Assembly (NCBI RefSeq): GCF_009834125.1
Contig: NZ_CP047146.1
Coordinates: forward strand, 8,154,501-8,218,500
Direction of reading: 5' to 3'
Length of the DNA: 64,000 bases
DNA from: Streptomyces sp. GS7
GTDB lineage: Bacteria; Actinomycetota; Actinomycetes; Streptomycetales; Streptomycetaceae
Shown: one piece after another, positions 34,458-43,743 of the stretch
How positions within the stretch are numbered: position 1 is the first letter of the stretch
Layout of the letters: the number at the start of each line of letters is the position of its first letter
Translations under genes and position numbers: made by a program
Notes under the pieces: generated by a model
Seen by the model: the letters and a program-made list of their open reading frames with translations, nothing else
Database searches by the model: none
What the model was told of the DNA's origin: nothing

Positions 34458-35852
34458 TCACGCCGCCGCGGCGCGCAGTTCCATCCGTGCGGCGAATTCC
34501 CTTACGACGGGTTCGTCCTGATACGGCTCCAGGCGCTGCTGGAAGTCGTCCAGATATTCGGCGCCCCGGTCCGAGCGCAGCCCGGTCAGCAGCTCCACCG
34601 CCTGCGTGCCCGTGTGGCATGCCTGCTCGATCTCGCGCTGCTGCACCTGGGCGCTGGCCAGCAGCACCATCCCGATGGCCCGCCGCCGCGCACGGTCCGC
34701 CGGATGGCCGTCCAGCGCCTCCTTGGCCCGCTGCCCGGCGGGCCCCGGCTGCCCCAAATCCCGGTGGCAGTGGGCCAGTTCGTCCGCCAGATACGCCCGG
34801 TCGAAGTGCCCGATCCAGTCCGGGTCGTCGCCAGTGCCGGCGGTCGCCTCGGCGCGCTCCATCGCGGACAGCGCCCGGCCGGCCACCGTCTGGAAGGCCC
34901 GGCCGTCGCCCAGCAGGGCGTGCCCGCGGGCCTCGGCCGCGCAGAACATCGCCTCCGCCCGGGGGGTGACCTGCCCCCGCGCGCCCTCCTGGGCGGCCCG
35001 CGCGAGCTGTGCGATCTCCCGCGGGTTGCCCAGCGACGCGGCCAGATGACTCATGCTGGCGGCGAGCACATAGCCGCCGTAGCCGCGGTCGCCGGCCGCC
35101 TGCGCCAGCCGCAGCGCCTGGATGTAGTAGCGCTGCGCCAGGCCCGGTTGGCCGGTGTCGACGGCCATGTAGCCGCCCAGTTCCGTCAACCGCGCGACGG
35201 CCGCGAAGAGTTCCCGCCCGACCGCCTCGCGGTACGAGCCCGCCAGCAGGCCGGAGACGACGCTGTTGAGGTAGTGCACGACGACCGGGCGGACGTGCCC
35301 GGCGCCGAAGCGGTGGTCGAGTTCACTGAGCGCCGTGGTCATGGCACGCACCGCCGCGACGTCCGAAACGCCCACTCTGGCACCGGCGTTGCGGGCGACC
35401 TGGGTGTCCGCCCCGGTGATCAGCCAGTCCCGGCTGGGCTCCACGAGCGCGGAGGCCGCGACCGTCGAGCCGCTGAGGAAGTCCCGGCGCCCGACGTCGC
35501 TGCGCCACAGCTCGCAGACCTGCTCGATGGCCCCGAGGACGGTCGGCGAGAACTGAAGTCCCACCCCGGACGCGAGGTTCTTGCCGTCGGCCATCCCGAT
35601 CTCGTCGATGGTGACCGTACGTCCCAGTTTGCGGCCGAGTGCCTCCGCGATGACGGCCGGGGCGCGGCCCCGTGGCTGTTGCCCGCGCAGCCAACGGGCC
35701 ACGGAGGTCTTGTCGTAGCGCAGATCGAGACCGTGTTCCGCGCCGCACATGTTGACGCGGCGAGCCAGCCCCGCGTTGGAGCAGGCGGCTTCCTGGATGA
35801 GCGCTTGCAGCCGCTCATTGGGCTGGCGCGCGACGAGTGGCCTGGCGGCCAT
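34458..35852 (-). CDS. TPR-containing transcriptional regulator (NsdA/sporulation-regulator type)
   Basis: The protein has 464 residues. The N-terminal helical DNA-binding-like region reads RLQALIQEAACSNAGLARRVNMCG, then TSVARWLRGQQPRGRAPAVIAEALGRKLGRTVTIDEIG. The C-terminal ~300 residues are TPR-like helices (LAQRYYIQALRLAQAAGDRGYGGYVLAAS). This architecture is shared by Streptomyces regulators affecting sporulation and antibiotic production such as NsdA; which one it matches is not established. The ATG at 35852 is preceded by GGGGG. Two palindromic sites at 35928-35956 in its 5' region suggest autoregulation. Confidence 0.85.
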   Translation of the reverse strand: MAARPLVARQPNERLQALIQEAACSNAGLARRVNMCGAEHGLDLRYDKTSVARWLRGQQPRGRAPAVIAEALGRKLGRTVTIDEIGMADGKNLASGVGLQFSPTVLGAIEQVCELWRSDVGRRDFLSGSTVAASALVEPSRDWLITGADTQVARNAGARVGVSDVAAVRAMTTALSELDHRFGAGHVRPVVVHYLNSVVSGLLAGSYREAVGRELFAAVARLTELGGYMAVDTGQPGLAQRYYIQALRLAQAAGDRGYGGYVLAASMSHLAASLGNPREIAQLARAAQEGARGQVTPRAEAMFCAAEARGHALLGDGRAFQTVAGRALSAMERAEATAGTGDDPDWIGHFDRAYLADELAHCHRDLGQPGPAGQRAKEALDGHPADRARRRAIGMVLLASAQVQQREIEQACHTGTQAVELLTGLRSDRGAEYLDDFQQRLEPYQDEPVVREFAARMELRAAAA

Positions 35853-35927
35853 GTGGTACCCCCTGTACTGCTGTTACTGCTGCGCGTTCACCGGCGAACG
35901 CCGTTCCCCGCGATCAATTCCCCGTAC

Positions 35928-35956
35928 ATATCCTGGATATCCGAGACATCCTGGAT
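35928..35956. promoter_or_regulatory. pair of ATCCTGGAT palindromes upstream of the TPR regulator
   Basis: ATATCCTGGATAT (35928-35940) is a perfect 6-1-6 palindrome. A second ATCCTGGAT core lies at 35948-35956, centre-to-centre 18 bp. They lie 76-104 bp upstream of the regulator's ATG on the minus strand, a promoter-proximal position, and form an AT-rich island. The rest of the 478-bp gap to 36331 shows nothing clear. Confidence 0.55.
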
Positions 35957-36330
35957 ATGCGGGGTACGAACCAGGGCCATGCGCTTTGCAGCGGATGCAC
36001 GGGATACGAGCGTTATGCGCGAAGCCCGTGCGCCGTCGAGCGAAGTCCCACGGCCGAAGTTCCGAGGTGCGAGGCGCTGATCCACGAGAGGGGAAGGCGT
36101 GCGGTGTCCGTGCACCGGTCGCGGCGCCGCGGCGCAGAGCTCCCCTTTTGCCCGCGGGCTGCCGCCGGGCGGCCTCTCCGCCCGTCATGCAGGTGGCTAC
36201 CCGCTCCCCGGCCCCCGGCCGCACACGCGCCCCCATCGGTGCATCCATGCGCCCCACGTGCCAGAACGATGCGCCGGGGCTGTCACCCGTTCGGCCGTAA
36301 CCGTTGGTGACACGGGCAGTTGTCATCTGC

Positions 36331-37002
36331 GTGGAAGAGACCATCGGAGTCACAGGAGCCTCGCAGATCCCCAAGCAGCGCGGCGAGCAGCTGCTCGACA
36401 CTGCGGTGCGTTACGCGGAAGAACGCCACTGGGACGTGTTCCCCGGCGCATGGCTGGAGCACGACGGCGAGACGCCGCGCTGCTCGTGCGACGCCGCCGG
36501 CTGCGGCTCGCCCGGCGCCCATCCGACCGCGCCCGGCTGGGCCGGCCAGGCCAGCGGCACCGCGTCCGCCGTCCGCCGTATGTGGAGCAAGCAGCCGCGC
36601 GCGTCGATCCTGCTGCCCACGGGCCGGACGTTCGAGGCGCTCGACGTTCCCGAGACCGCCGGGTGCCTGGCGCTGGCCCGTATGGAGCGGATGGGGCTGA
36701 CCCTCGGCCCGGTGACCCGCACCCCCGACCGCCGGATGCTCTTCCTCGTACTGCCCGGCGCCGCGGCGAAGGTGCCCGACATGGTGCGGAACCTGGGCTG
36801 GGCACCGGCCGCCCTGGACCTGATCTGCCGCGGCGAGGGCGAGTACATCGCAGCCCCGCCGACCCGCATGGGGCCGCACGGCTCGGTGCAGTGGGCGCGC
36901 CGCCCCACCGCCAGCAACCGCTGGCTGCCCGACGCGGAGGAGCTGATCAGCCCGCTGGCGTACGCCTGCGCGCGGGATGCGGCGGCGGCCCGGAGCCGCT
37001 GA
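36331..37002 (+). CDS. bifunctional DNA primase/polymerase (PrimPol-like) N-terminal domain protein
   Basis: This 223-residue protein matches the stand-alone primase-polymerase-like proteins found next to ABC exporters in Streptomyces. It opens with the conserved QIPKQRGEQLLDTAVRYAEERHWDVFPGAWLE. A cysteine-containing CSCDAAGCGSPGAHP loop and WSKQPRASILLPTGRTFEALDVPE follow, then GEYIAAPPTRMG and ANRWLPDAEELISPLAYA-like segments. The catalytic acidic residues of true PrimPols are not obvious, so polymerase activity is uncertain. The GTG at 36331 is chosen by homology-like start; GTG 36304 is possible. The ABC transporter pair follows 97 bp downstream. Confidence 0.8.
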   Translation: MEETIGVTGASQIPKQRGEQLLDTAVRYAEERHWDVFPGAWLEHDGETPRCSCDAAGCGSPGAHPTAPGWAGQASGTASAVRRMWSKQPRASILLPTGRTFEALDVPETAGCLALARMERMGLTLGPVTRTPDRRMLFLVLPGAAAKVPDMVRNLGWAPAALDLICRGEGEYIAAPPTRMGPHGSVQWARRPTASNRWLPDAEELISPLAYACARDAAAARSR

Positions 37003-37099
37003 TCCACAGCCCCCGTCGGGGTGTCGGAGCCTGCCCGTATCGTGGACACGGACGGGGGTCACGACCGGGCCCCTGCGCGGGGACGTCGAAGGGCAGGCC

Positions 37100-37936
37100 G
37101 TGGCCAGCGAACCGGAAGAAATGCACGAACGGGACGGGTCGGTCACGACCCCGGGCAGCGTCGCGGGCGGCCCGCCCGCCGTCCGCATCGAGGGCCTGTG
37201 GAAGAAGTTCGGCGAGCAGACCGCCGTCCACGGCATCGATCTGACGCTGCCGGCGGGCCACTTCATCGGCCTGGTCGGCCCCAACGGCGCGGGCAAGACC
37301 ACCACCCTGTCCATGGTGACGGGCCTGCTGCGGCCGGACTCCGGGCTGGTCGAGATCGGCGGGCACGACGTCTGGCGCGACCCGGTGGCCGTGAAGTCCC
37401 GGATCGGCGTCCTGCCCGAGGGGCTGCGCCTCTTCGAGCGGCTGTCGGGCCGCGAACTCCTCGGCTACATAGGCAGGTTGCGCGGCCTTCCGGGGAACGA
37501 GGTGGACAAGCGGGCCGACCAGCTGCTGGACGTCCTCGACCTGTCCGGCTCGCAGCACAAGCTCGTCGTGGACTACTCCACGGGTATGCGCAAGAAGATC
37601 GGGCTGGCCGCAGCCCTGCTGCACAACCCCGAAATCCTCTTCCTGGACGAGCCGTTCGAAGGTGTCGACCCGGTGTCGGCGCAGACCATCCGCGGCGTCC
37701 TGGAGCGCTACACCTCCTCCGGGGCGACGGTGATCTTCTCCAGCCATGTGATGGAGCTGGTCGAGTCCCTGTGTGACTGGGTCGCGGTGATGGCCGCCGG
37801 GCGCATCCGGGCACAGGGGTCCATCGCCGAAGTGCGCGGCGACGCACCCTCGTTGCAGAACGCCTTCCTGGAGCTGGTCGGCGCGAACCGCGGCGCCGGG
37901 AAGAACCTCGACTGGCTGGGCGGCGGCGCCCGATGA
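37100..37936 (+). CDS. ABC transporter ATP-binding protein
   Basis: The protein has 278 residues. Walker A reads GLVGPNGAGKTTTL, the signature YSTGMRKKIGLAAALLHNP, Walker B ILFLDEPFEGVDP and the H-loop IFSSHVMELVES. The C-terminus lacks extra domains. Its partner is the permease that starts within its stop codon (37933). The pair resembles ABC-2 exporters of antibiotics or lipids; the substrate is unknown. The GTG at 37100 has AGGGCAGG upstream. Confidence 0.94.
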   Translation: MASEPEEMHERDGSVTTPGSVAGGPPAVRIEGLWKKFGEQTAVHGIDLTLPAGHFIGLVGPNGAGKTTTLSMVTGLLRPDSGLVEIGGHDVWRDPVAVKSRIGVLPEGLRLFERLSGRELLGYIGRLRGLPGNEVDKRADQLLDVLDLSGSQHKLVVDYSTGMRKKIGLAAALLHNPEILFLDEPFEGVDPVSAQTIRGVLERYTSSGATVIFSSHVMELVESLCDWVAVMAAGRIRAQGSIAEVRGDAPSLQNAFLELVGANRGAGKNLDWLGGGAR

Positions 37937-39552
37937 GCACCGCAGCCGCCCCCGCCCCCGCGTCGCCGACCGCCGTCTTCATACGGCTCAAGCTGACGCT
38001 GCTGCGCAACGGCCTGCGCCAGTCCGCCGGGCGCACCGCCGCGTATGTCATCTCCTTCGTCGGCGCGCTGGTGTTCGCCGCCGGTCTCGTGGTCGGGCTG
38101 ATCGCGCTGCGCGGCAACGCCCATGCCGGCGCGCTCACCGTCCTGCTCACCGGGATCCTCACCCTCGCCTGGGCGGTGATGCCGCTGTTCTTCCCCTCGG
38201 GTGACGAGACCCTCGACCCGACCCGGCTGGTCATGCTGCCGCTGCGACCGCGCCCGCTGGTCCGCTCGCTGCTGGTGGCGTCCCTGGTCGGCGTCGGCCC
38301 GCTCTTCACGCTCGCGCTGGTCACCGGCTCGGTCGTCTCGGTCGCGCACGGCGCGGCCGGCGCGGCCGTCGGCGTACTGGCCGTCGTCCTGGTGGTACTG
38401 GTCTGCGTCACCCTGGCGCGGGCCGTCGCCACCGCCTCGGTGCGGCTGCTGACCAGCCGCCGGGGCCGCGATCTCGCCGTGCTCAGCGGCCTGTTCATCG
38501 CGATCGGCGCCCAGGCCGTCAACCTCGCCGCCCGCCGACTGGGCAGCCCGGACGGCCTGTCCATGCTGGAACCGCTGGGCAACGTCCTGCGCTGGGTGCC
38601 GCCCGCCTCCGCGATCAGCGCGGTCGACGACGCCGGCCACGCCGCCTACGGGCGCGCTGCGGCCGGCCTCGCCCTGACCGTGGCGGCCCTGGCCCTGCTC
38701 CTGTGGTGGTGGCAGCGCACACTGACGACCCTGATGACGGCGCCGGACTCCTCCACCCTCCAGACCGCGGACAAGGACGGCGCCCGCCGCTCCGGCAGCG
38801 GGGAGCGCGGCCTCGCGCGGCTACTGCCCGGCGGCCGTACGGGCACGGTCATGCTGCGTTCGCTGCGCTACGCCTGGCGCGACCCGAAGTCGAAGATGTC
38901 CTGGGCGTCGGCGCTCGGCTTCGGCCTGCTGGTTCCCGTCATCTCGGCCGTCCAGGGCAACGGCAGCATCTACACCGCCTTCTCGTCGTCCGCGCTGCTC
39001 GGGATGATGATGTACAACCAGTTCGGGCAGGACACCTCGGCGTTCTGGATGGTGGCCTCGACGATCTCCAGTGCGCGGGACGCCCATCAGGAACTGCGGG
39101 CCCGCGCGCTGACGCTGGCGCTCGTGGCCGTCCCATACGTCACCCTGGTCGTGCTCGGCACCGCGGCCCTCGTCGGCCCCTGGTCGGCCTTCCCGCAGGT
39201 CTACGGCCTCTCACTGGCCCTCCTGGGCGCTCTGCTGGCCACGGGAGCGATGGCCTCGGCGCTCTTCCCGTACTCGATCCCCTCGGAGGGCAACAAGAAC
39301 GTCGCGCCCGGCCAGGCCGGCATCGCCTGGATCAGCCTCTTCGGCGGCTTCCTGACGGCCGCCGTGCTGTGCCTCCCGGTGATCGCGCTGACCGTCTGGC
39401 TCCATATAGCGGGCATGCAGAGCCTGTTGTGGGTCCTGCTGCCGGCCGGCGCGGTGTACGGGCTCGGCATCGCGGCCCTGGGGCTGCGCCTGGCCGCTCC
39501 CCGGGTGGTGGCCCGGCTCCCGGAGATCCTGGCGGCGGTCAGCAAGGGGTGA
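37933..39552 (+). CDS. ABC-2-type transporter permease
   Basis: The 539-residue membrane protein has about 12 hydrophobic segments in two halves linked by a basic region around 270-300. Examples are YVISFVGALVFAAGLVVGLIAL, GVLAVVLVVLVCVTLARAV, LALTVAALALLLWWWQR and FLTAAVLCLPVIALTVWL. It overlaps the ATPase gene by four bases (ATGA), so the products form one exporter. No operon partner follows; the downstream 600 bp holds only repeats and a gene remnant. Confidence 0.92.
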   Translation: MSTAAAPAPASPTAVFIRLKLTLLRNGLRQSAGRTAAYVISFVGALVFAAGLVVGLIALRGNAHAGALTVLLTGILTLAWAVMPLFFPSGDETLDPTRLVMLPLRPRPLVRSLLVASLVGVGPLFTLALVTGSVVSVAHGAAGAAVGVLAVVLVVLVCVTLARAVATASVRLLTSRRGRDLAVLSGLFIAIGAQAVNLAARRLGSPDGLSMLEPLGNVLRWVPPASAISAVDDAGHAAYGRAAAGLALTVAALALLLWWWQRTLTTLMTAPDSSTLQTADKDGARRSGSGERGLARLLPGGRTGTVMLRSLRYAWRDPKSKMSWASALGFGLLVPVISAVQGNGSIYTAFSSSALLGMMMYNQFGQDTSAFWMVASTISSARDAHQELRARALTLALVAVPYVTLVVLGTAALVGPWSAFPQVYGLSLALLGALLATGAMASALFPYSIPSEGNKNVAPGQAGIAWISLFGGFLTAAVLCLPVIALTVWLHIAGMQSLLWVLLPAGAVYGLGIAALGLRLAAPRVVARLPEILAAVSKG

Positions 39553-39593
39553 GGCTGCGGGCGCTCAGGCGCCTGCTCCTCGTTCTCCTTGGT

Positions 39594-39656
39594 CTGCTTG
39601 TTGACCTTGGTCTCCTTGGCCTGCTTGTTCTGCTTGTTCTGCTTGTTCTGCTTGTT
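39594..39656. repeat. tandem repeat of CTGCTTGTT
   Basis: Four perfect tandem copies of the 9-mer CTGCTTGTT lie at 39621-39656, preceded by a diverged copy at 39594-39602 and CTTGG-rich spacers. On the minus strand this would encode Lys-Gln-Asn repeats, but no credible gene includes it. It lies just past the permease stop. Confidence 0.8.
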
Positions 39657-39753
39657 GTCCTTCGTTCTCCCTGACATCAAGTTCGGTTGAGGCCCCTGGG
39701 GTTCGGGGTGTCGGCAGGCCGACCCGGCCGGCACCCCCATCCGCCCACGTCCC

Positions 39754-39966
39754 GGGACTTCGGCCAGGTCTCCTGGCGTTGGATCTTCCTCATCAACGTC
39801 CCGATCGGCATCAACGTCCCGATCTGCCTGACCGCCCTCCCCCCCCAGACTCCCGCCGCTTCCCGCGGGACACCCCGCAGCCCACCCGCCGGCCGGACGT
39901 GCCCGGTCTGCTCACCCTCTCCCTGGGCCTCGCGCTGTTGATCTGCCTCACCCTCGTACGTGGTGC
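39754..39966 (+). pseudogene. DHA2-family MFS transporter remnant
   Basis: One frame encodes SWRWIFLINVPIGINVPICL; SWRWIFLINVPIG is a hallmark of DHA2 multidrug transporters. A second frame continues PDVPGLLTLSLGLALLICLTLVRG, matching the next part of the same family, so a frameshift lies between. Only ~70 of about 480 residues remain. A 15-base unit AACGTCCCGATCGGC is repeated nearly exactly within it, giving the duplicated INVPI. The surrounding 39967-40173 is C/G-tract DNA without a gene. Confidence 0.7.
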
Positions 39967-40173
39967 TGCTCTCCCCCCACCCCCGAACCCACCCCCCGCC
40001 CCCTCCCCCGAAGAGGGAGAGGGGGAGGGGGCGGGGGAAGCGCCAGTCCCGGCCGCCGCCCCGCCGACCCCCAGCTCACGGGCTTTGCCGGGAAGTTATC
40101 CACAGGGTTCACCGGCCGACGTGCGGGAGCTGTAGCGTCGTGGCGACAACACGAACGAGGGGTGGTGGGGGCG

Positions 40174-42438
40174 GTGCTGCGCGCCGGAATCGTGCTGGTG
40201 ACGGGATGGTTGGCGGTGCTCTTCGCCGCTGGGGCAGTGCACGCCGCGCCCGTTGCGTCGGACACCCCGACCCAAGCCGCCTATCTCGCCCAGCAGCTCC
40301 GGAACAATCCGGTCTATATCAGCGACGAACTGCCCCGCGTGGTGCCACGTTCGACGGCACCCGCCTTCGCCAAGGAGGCCCGGCGGCTCGGCGTTCCCAC
40401 GTACGTGGTCATCCTCCCCTACACCTCCGTCGGCGCCCTGGATTCCGGTCTGCTCGCCCAGATCCACGACCGGCTGGGGCGCAAGGGGCTGTATGTCTCC
40501 GTGTCCGAGCTGGGTTTGGACAACGTCCAGGCGTACGGCGTGAGCGTGCCTGGTGCCGACGACGCCCGCACGGCCACGATGTACGAAATGCCTCATGACG
40601 CCACGCCCCGCGAATCGTTCCAGCGCTTCGTCGACGTGCTCACCTCGGGGCAGGCGCATGAACGCGCCGAGAAGGGCCGGGACGAATACGGCGGGGCGTA
40701 CAACTCTCACGAGCCGCCCAAGTTGCACACCGACTCGGTCGACCGTCAGAACCAGAGCTTTCTCACCGGCACCGTGGTCGCCGGAGTACCGCTCGCCGCG
40801 CTGCTGATCTCGAACTATGCGATGCGTCGCCGCCGCGCCAGCCGCGCCGACGGTCCGACCGGACCCGGTGGATCCAGTGGTTCCAGCGGCTCCGGCAGTT
40901 CCGGCGACCCCGGCGGCGCCGACCGCGGGAAGAAGTACGCCGCCACCAAGTCACCCGGCACGAAGGTGAGTTCCGCCAAGGCGGGCGAGCCGAAGAATGC
41001 CGGTGCCGCCAAGGCCGGCGCTACGACACGAGGCACCACCAAGACCGGCAACACGAAACCCAGCAGCACGAAACCCAGAAGCAGGAAGCCCAGCGCCCCC
41101 AAGGCCGTCAGTCGCCCCGGCCACACCGCCTCCCGCCCTCGCAAGCGGTCCTTCGCACCTGAGCGGTCGTTCCCTCTCGGGCTGGGTGCGCTGGTGCTGG
41201 CCGGGCTGCTGGCCTTCGGCGCGTCACTGGTGTTCCACGACACGACCTCGGGCGACGGCTCCGTTCCCACGGCCGCCGATATGCGAGCCCGCGCAGACCG
41301 GGTAGCCGACGGTCTGCGGCACGATCCGCTCTATGTCGACCCCGAGAGCCCGTCCCCTCTCGACACTGCCCAACGCAGCAGACTGCACGACCAGTTGGGC
41401 GCGCTGCATGTCCCGACGCTGGTCGCCGCCCTGCCCACGTCCATGGACGACGAGTCCGGCGGCCGTACGGAACTGCTGGCGAAGTCGCTGCACGACCGGC
41501 TGCGGCGCAACGCCCTCTTCGTGTTCGCCAACCCGACGTCCGGCTCCCTCGACATCGTCAACTACGGCACCCCTGTGGACGCCGCATACCTCTTCGACCG
41601 CCCGCACGACCTCCAGTACGGCGCGGGCGACGGCTCGACGCTCGGCCCGCGGCTGAGCAAGCTGCTCACGTACCTCGACAAGGCCCCGGTGTCCAAGACC
41701 GCGGGCTCGCCGGACGCGCCGTCACCGGCGGCCGATCCGGTGGCGGCGCAGAAGCTGCCCGGACTCTTCACCGGCGACTTCGCTCCGGGGCTGTTCAGCG
41801 GCTCCCTCGCCGCCCTGCTGTTCTTCGGTCTGGTGGTGGCGGTGTGGGCGATCGTCCGGTGGCTGACCGGGCTCCGCCGGCCGGCGGGTGCCGGTGCGCC
41901 GTCCGGGGCACCGGCGGAGCCCACGTCGGCGTGGTTGCGGCGTACGGCCCGGCAGGAGGTCGCCGCCCTCACCACCACCCTGGAGCCGACCGCGATGGCG
42001 GAGGAGTCCCGGCGCCGGGCGTGGGAGTGCCTGGATGCCGCCGCGCTGCTGATCGACGGCGACAGCGACGGCCGGATCGACGCCGATGCCACTCCGGTCG
42101 GGCTCGCCTGCGCGATCACGCTGGCGCGGGTCGGCAGGGCCGCCGTTCAGGATCCGGCCGCCGCGGAGTACGTCTGCTACCGCAATCCGCTGCACGGCGC
42201 GGCCACCGCGCGGGAGCGGAAGCGCCCGGCCGGCGGTGGCAAGCCGGTGTCGCTGCCGGTGTGCGCGGCGTGCCGGGAGAGGCCCGGTGCGGTGCTGCGG
42301 CTGCGCGGTTCCGACGGCTACGGGCGCCAGGGCTACGCCCCGTACTCCACCCTTCCGGGCCCGTTGGCCACGCTCGCCGACGGCGCCCGAATAGATCAAC
42401 TCACCCGCGACGTACGGGAGTACTTCGGTGTCCAGTGA
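40174..42438 (+). CDS. two-module exported membrane protein of unknown function
   Basis: The 754-residue protein has a signal peptide (VLVTGWLAVLFAAGAVHAA). Extracytoplasmic module 1 (~30-200) contains LRNNPVYISDELPR and GVPTYVVILPYTS. A transmembrane helix and a long Lys/Thr/Ser-rich cytoplasmic-like linker follow, then another helix (~335). Module 2 (~365-530) contains LRHDPLYVDPESPS and HVPTLVAALPTS. A final helix precedes a C-terminal domain with VCYRNPLHGAAT and LPVCAACRERPG, a possible zinc-binding CxxC. The modules resemble TPM-type domains in layout, but no family is assigned. GTG 40174 gives the best signal peptide. The next gene is a shorter paralogue overlapping by 11 bases. Confidence 0.75.
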   Translation: MLRAGIVLVTGWLAVLFAAGAVHAAPVASDTPTQAAYLAQQLRNNPVYISDELPRVVPRSTAPAFAKEARRLGVPTYVVILPYTSVGALDSGLLAQIHDRLGRKGLYVSVSELGLDNVQAYGVSVPGADDARTATMYEMPHDATPRESFQRFVDVLTSGQAHERAEKGRDEYGGAYNSHEPPKLHTDSVDRQNQSFLTGTVVAGVPLAALLISNYAMRRRRASRADGPTGPGGSSGSSGSGSSGDPGGADRGKKYAATKSPGTKVSSAKAGEPKNAGAAKAGATTRGTTKTGNTKPSSTKPRSRKPSAPKAVSRPGHTASRPRKRSFAPERSFPLGLGALVLAGLLAFGASLVFHDTTSGDGSVPTAADMRARADRVADGLRHDPLYVDPESPSPLDTAQRSRLHDQLGALHVPTLVAALPTSMDDESGGRTELLAKSLHDRLRRNALFVFANPTSGSLDIVNYGTPVDAAYLFDRPHDLQYGAGDGSTLGPRLSKLLTYLDKAPVSKTAGSPDAPSPAADPVAAQKLPGLFTGDFAPGLFSGSLAALLFFGLVVAVWAIVRWLTGLRRPAGAGAPSGAPAEPTSAWLRRTARQEVAALTTTLEPTAMAEESRRRAWECLDAAALLIDGDSDGRIDADATPVGLACAITLARVGRAAVQDPAAAEYVCYRNPLHGAATARERKRPAGGGKPVSLPVCAACRERPGAVLRLRGSDGYGRQGYAPYSTLPGPLATLADGARIDQLTRDVREYFGVQ

Positions 42439-43690
42439 CCCTCGTTGCCGCCGTCCGCTGCGGTCCGCCCTCGCCGTCGGTGCCGCGTCCGTCGCGCTGC
42501 TGTTCTGCGCCGCGGCTCCGGGGACGGCCGCCGAGAGCCCCGGGCAGAAGATCGCCGACGCGCTGCGCACCTCCCCCGTCTATGTCGACCCGTCCCTCTC
42601 GTCGGCGGTCGGGCCGGACGACCAGCGCAGGCTGGTGACCCAGATCCAGCAGACCCGTCTGCCGATCAAGGTCGTGCTGGTACCGCTGGTCGAGGGCGAC
42701 AGCTGGGGTGGCAAGTCGGAGCAGCTCGCCCAGGTGGTGCACGACAGGATGGGCGGCGGGCCGGCCATCCTCATCACGCCCGGGAGCTATCCGGACGACA
42801 TCGCCGCCGACGAGTGGCCCTCCAACGCCCACCAGGCGGGGCGTGCCGCCGCCTCGATCTTCTTCGACGACGCCATGAAGGGCGCGGGGCTGACGAAGCG
42901 CATCTCCCGTGCGATAGACATCATCAAGGCCGGCGACGGCGACAAGGTCTACGACCGGCTCACCGCCCGCTACGGCACGTCGTCGGGCAGCGGGACGGCG
43001 AAGAAGCCCGCCGCGCACGGTGGTTCGCCGGTGGTACGGATCGTGGCACTGGTCGCCGGTCCGCTGCTGGTGCTGGCCGCGGCCTGGCTGCTGCTGCGGC
43101 GCCGCTCGCGGCTGCGCGATCTCGCCACGCCGTTCGCGATGCCGCGGTCCGTTTTCGCCGCCGCCCACAAGGCGGACGAGGACGGGCTCCGCGACCGGGC
43201 CACCGAGGAGGTGGTGCGGCTGGGCGAGGAGGCGCGCGCTGCCGAGGGCGATCCGGCGGCGGTCGAGCGGGCCCTGGACGCCTACTCCGCGGCCGGTACG
43301 GTCCTGGACCGCGCCCGCGGAGTCACGGACCTGGCAGGCGTGTTCGCTCTGATCGCCGAGGGCCGTGCGGCGCTCTCCACGGCTCCGGCCACCCTCCCGC
43401 TGTGCTTCTTCCATCCGCTGCACGGCCCGGCCGTGCGCCGTATACCCTGGCGCCCCCTGGGCCGCCGCGAGCAGCTCCGGGTCGCCGCCTGCGACACGTG
43501 CCTCCGCGCCGTACGCGCCCGCCGCGCCCCCGCGGTGCTGACGGAGCGTCTGGACGGCCACCTCGTCCCGTACTTCGAGGTGCCCGCCGAGAAGAGTCTC
43601 TGGGCGGCGACGGGTTACGGGTCGCTGCTGTCGGGGGACTCGTTGGCCGCGCATGTCCAACGGGGCGATTTCACCCGGACGTTGGGCTGA
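42428..43690 (+). CDS. one-module paralogue of the preceding exported membrane protein
   Basis: The 420-residue protein has a signal peptide (SALAVGAASVALLFCAAAPGTAA). An extracytoplasmic module contains LRTSPVYVDPSLSS and RLPIKVVLVPLVEG. A transmembrane helix (~205, VALVAGPLLVLAAAWLLL) follows, then a cytoplasmic domain ending with LCFFHPLHGPAVRRI and VAACDTCLRAVRARRAP. The HPLHG plus CxxC pattern matches the C-terminus of the upstream protein, and the NPVY/SPVYVDP module is shared. The GTG at 42428 lies inside the upstream gene, so translation is coupled. Role unknown; the pair probably forms one membrane complex. Confidence 0.75.
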   Translation: MSSDPRCRRPLRSALAVGAASVALLFCAAAPGTAAESPGQKIADALRTSPVYVDPSLSSAVGPDDQRRLVTQIQQTRLPIKVVLVPLVEGDSWGGKSEQLAQVVHDRMGGGPAILITPGSYPDDIAADEWPSNAHQAGRAAASIFFDDAMKGAGLTKRISRAIDIIKAGDGDKVYDRLTARYGTSSGSGTAKKPAAHGGSPVVRIVALVAGPLLVLAAAWLLLRRRSRLRDLATPFAMPRSVFAAAHKADEDGLRDRATEEVVRLGEEARAAEGDPAAVERALDAYSAAGTVLDRARGVTDLAGVFALIAEGRAALSTAPATLPLCFFHPLHGPAVRRIPWRPLGRREQLRVAACDTCLRAVRARRAPAVLTERLDGHLVPYFEVPAEKSLWAATGYGSLLSGDSLAAHVQRGDFTRTLG

Positions 43691-43743
43691 CGATCGACGC
43701 AACTCCCCTCACCCGGACGGCGACAGCTCACCGTGCGAATCCT

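Noticed and set aside
39621..39656. CRISPR-like array
   Set aside because: The 9-base units are directly adjacent without spacers; it is a simple tandem repeat.
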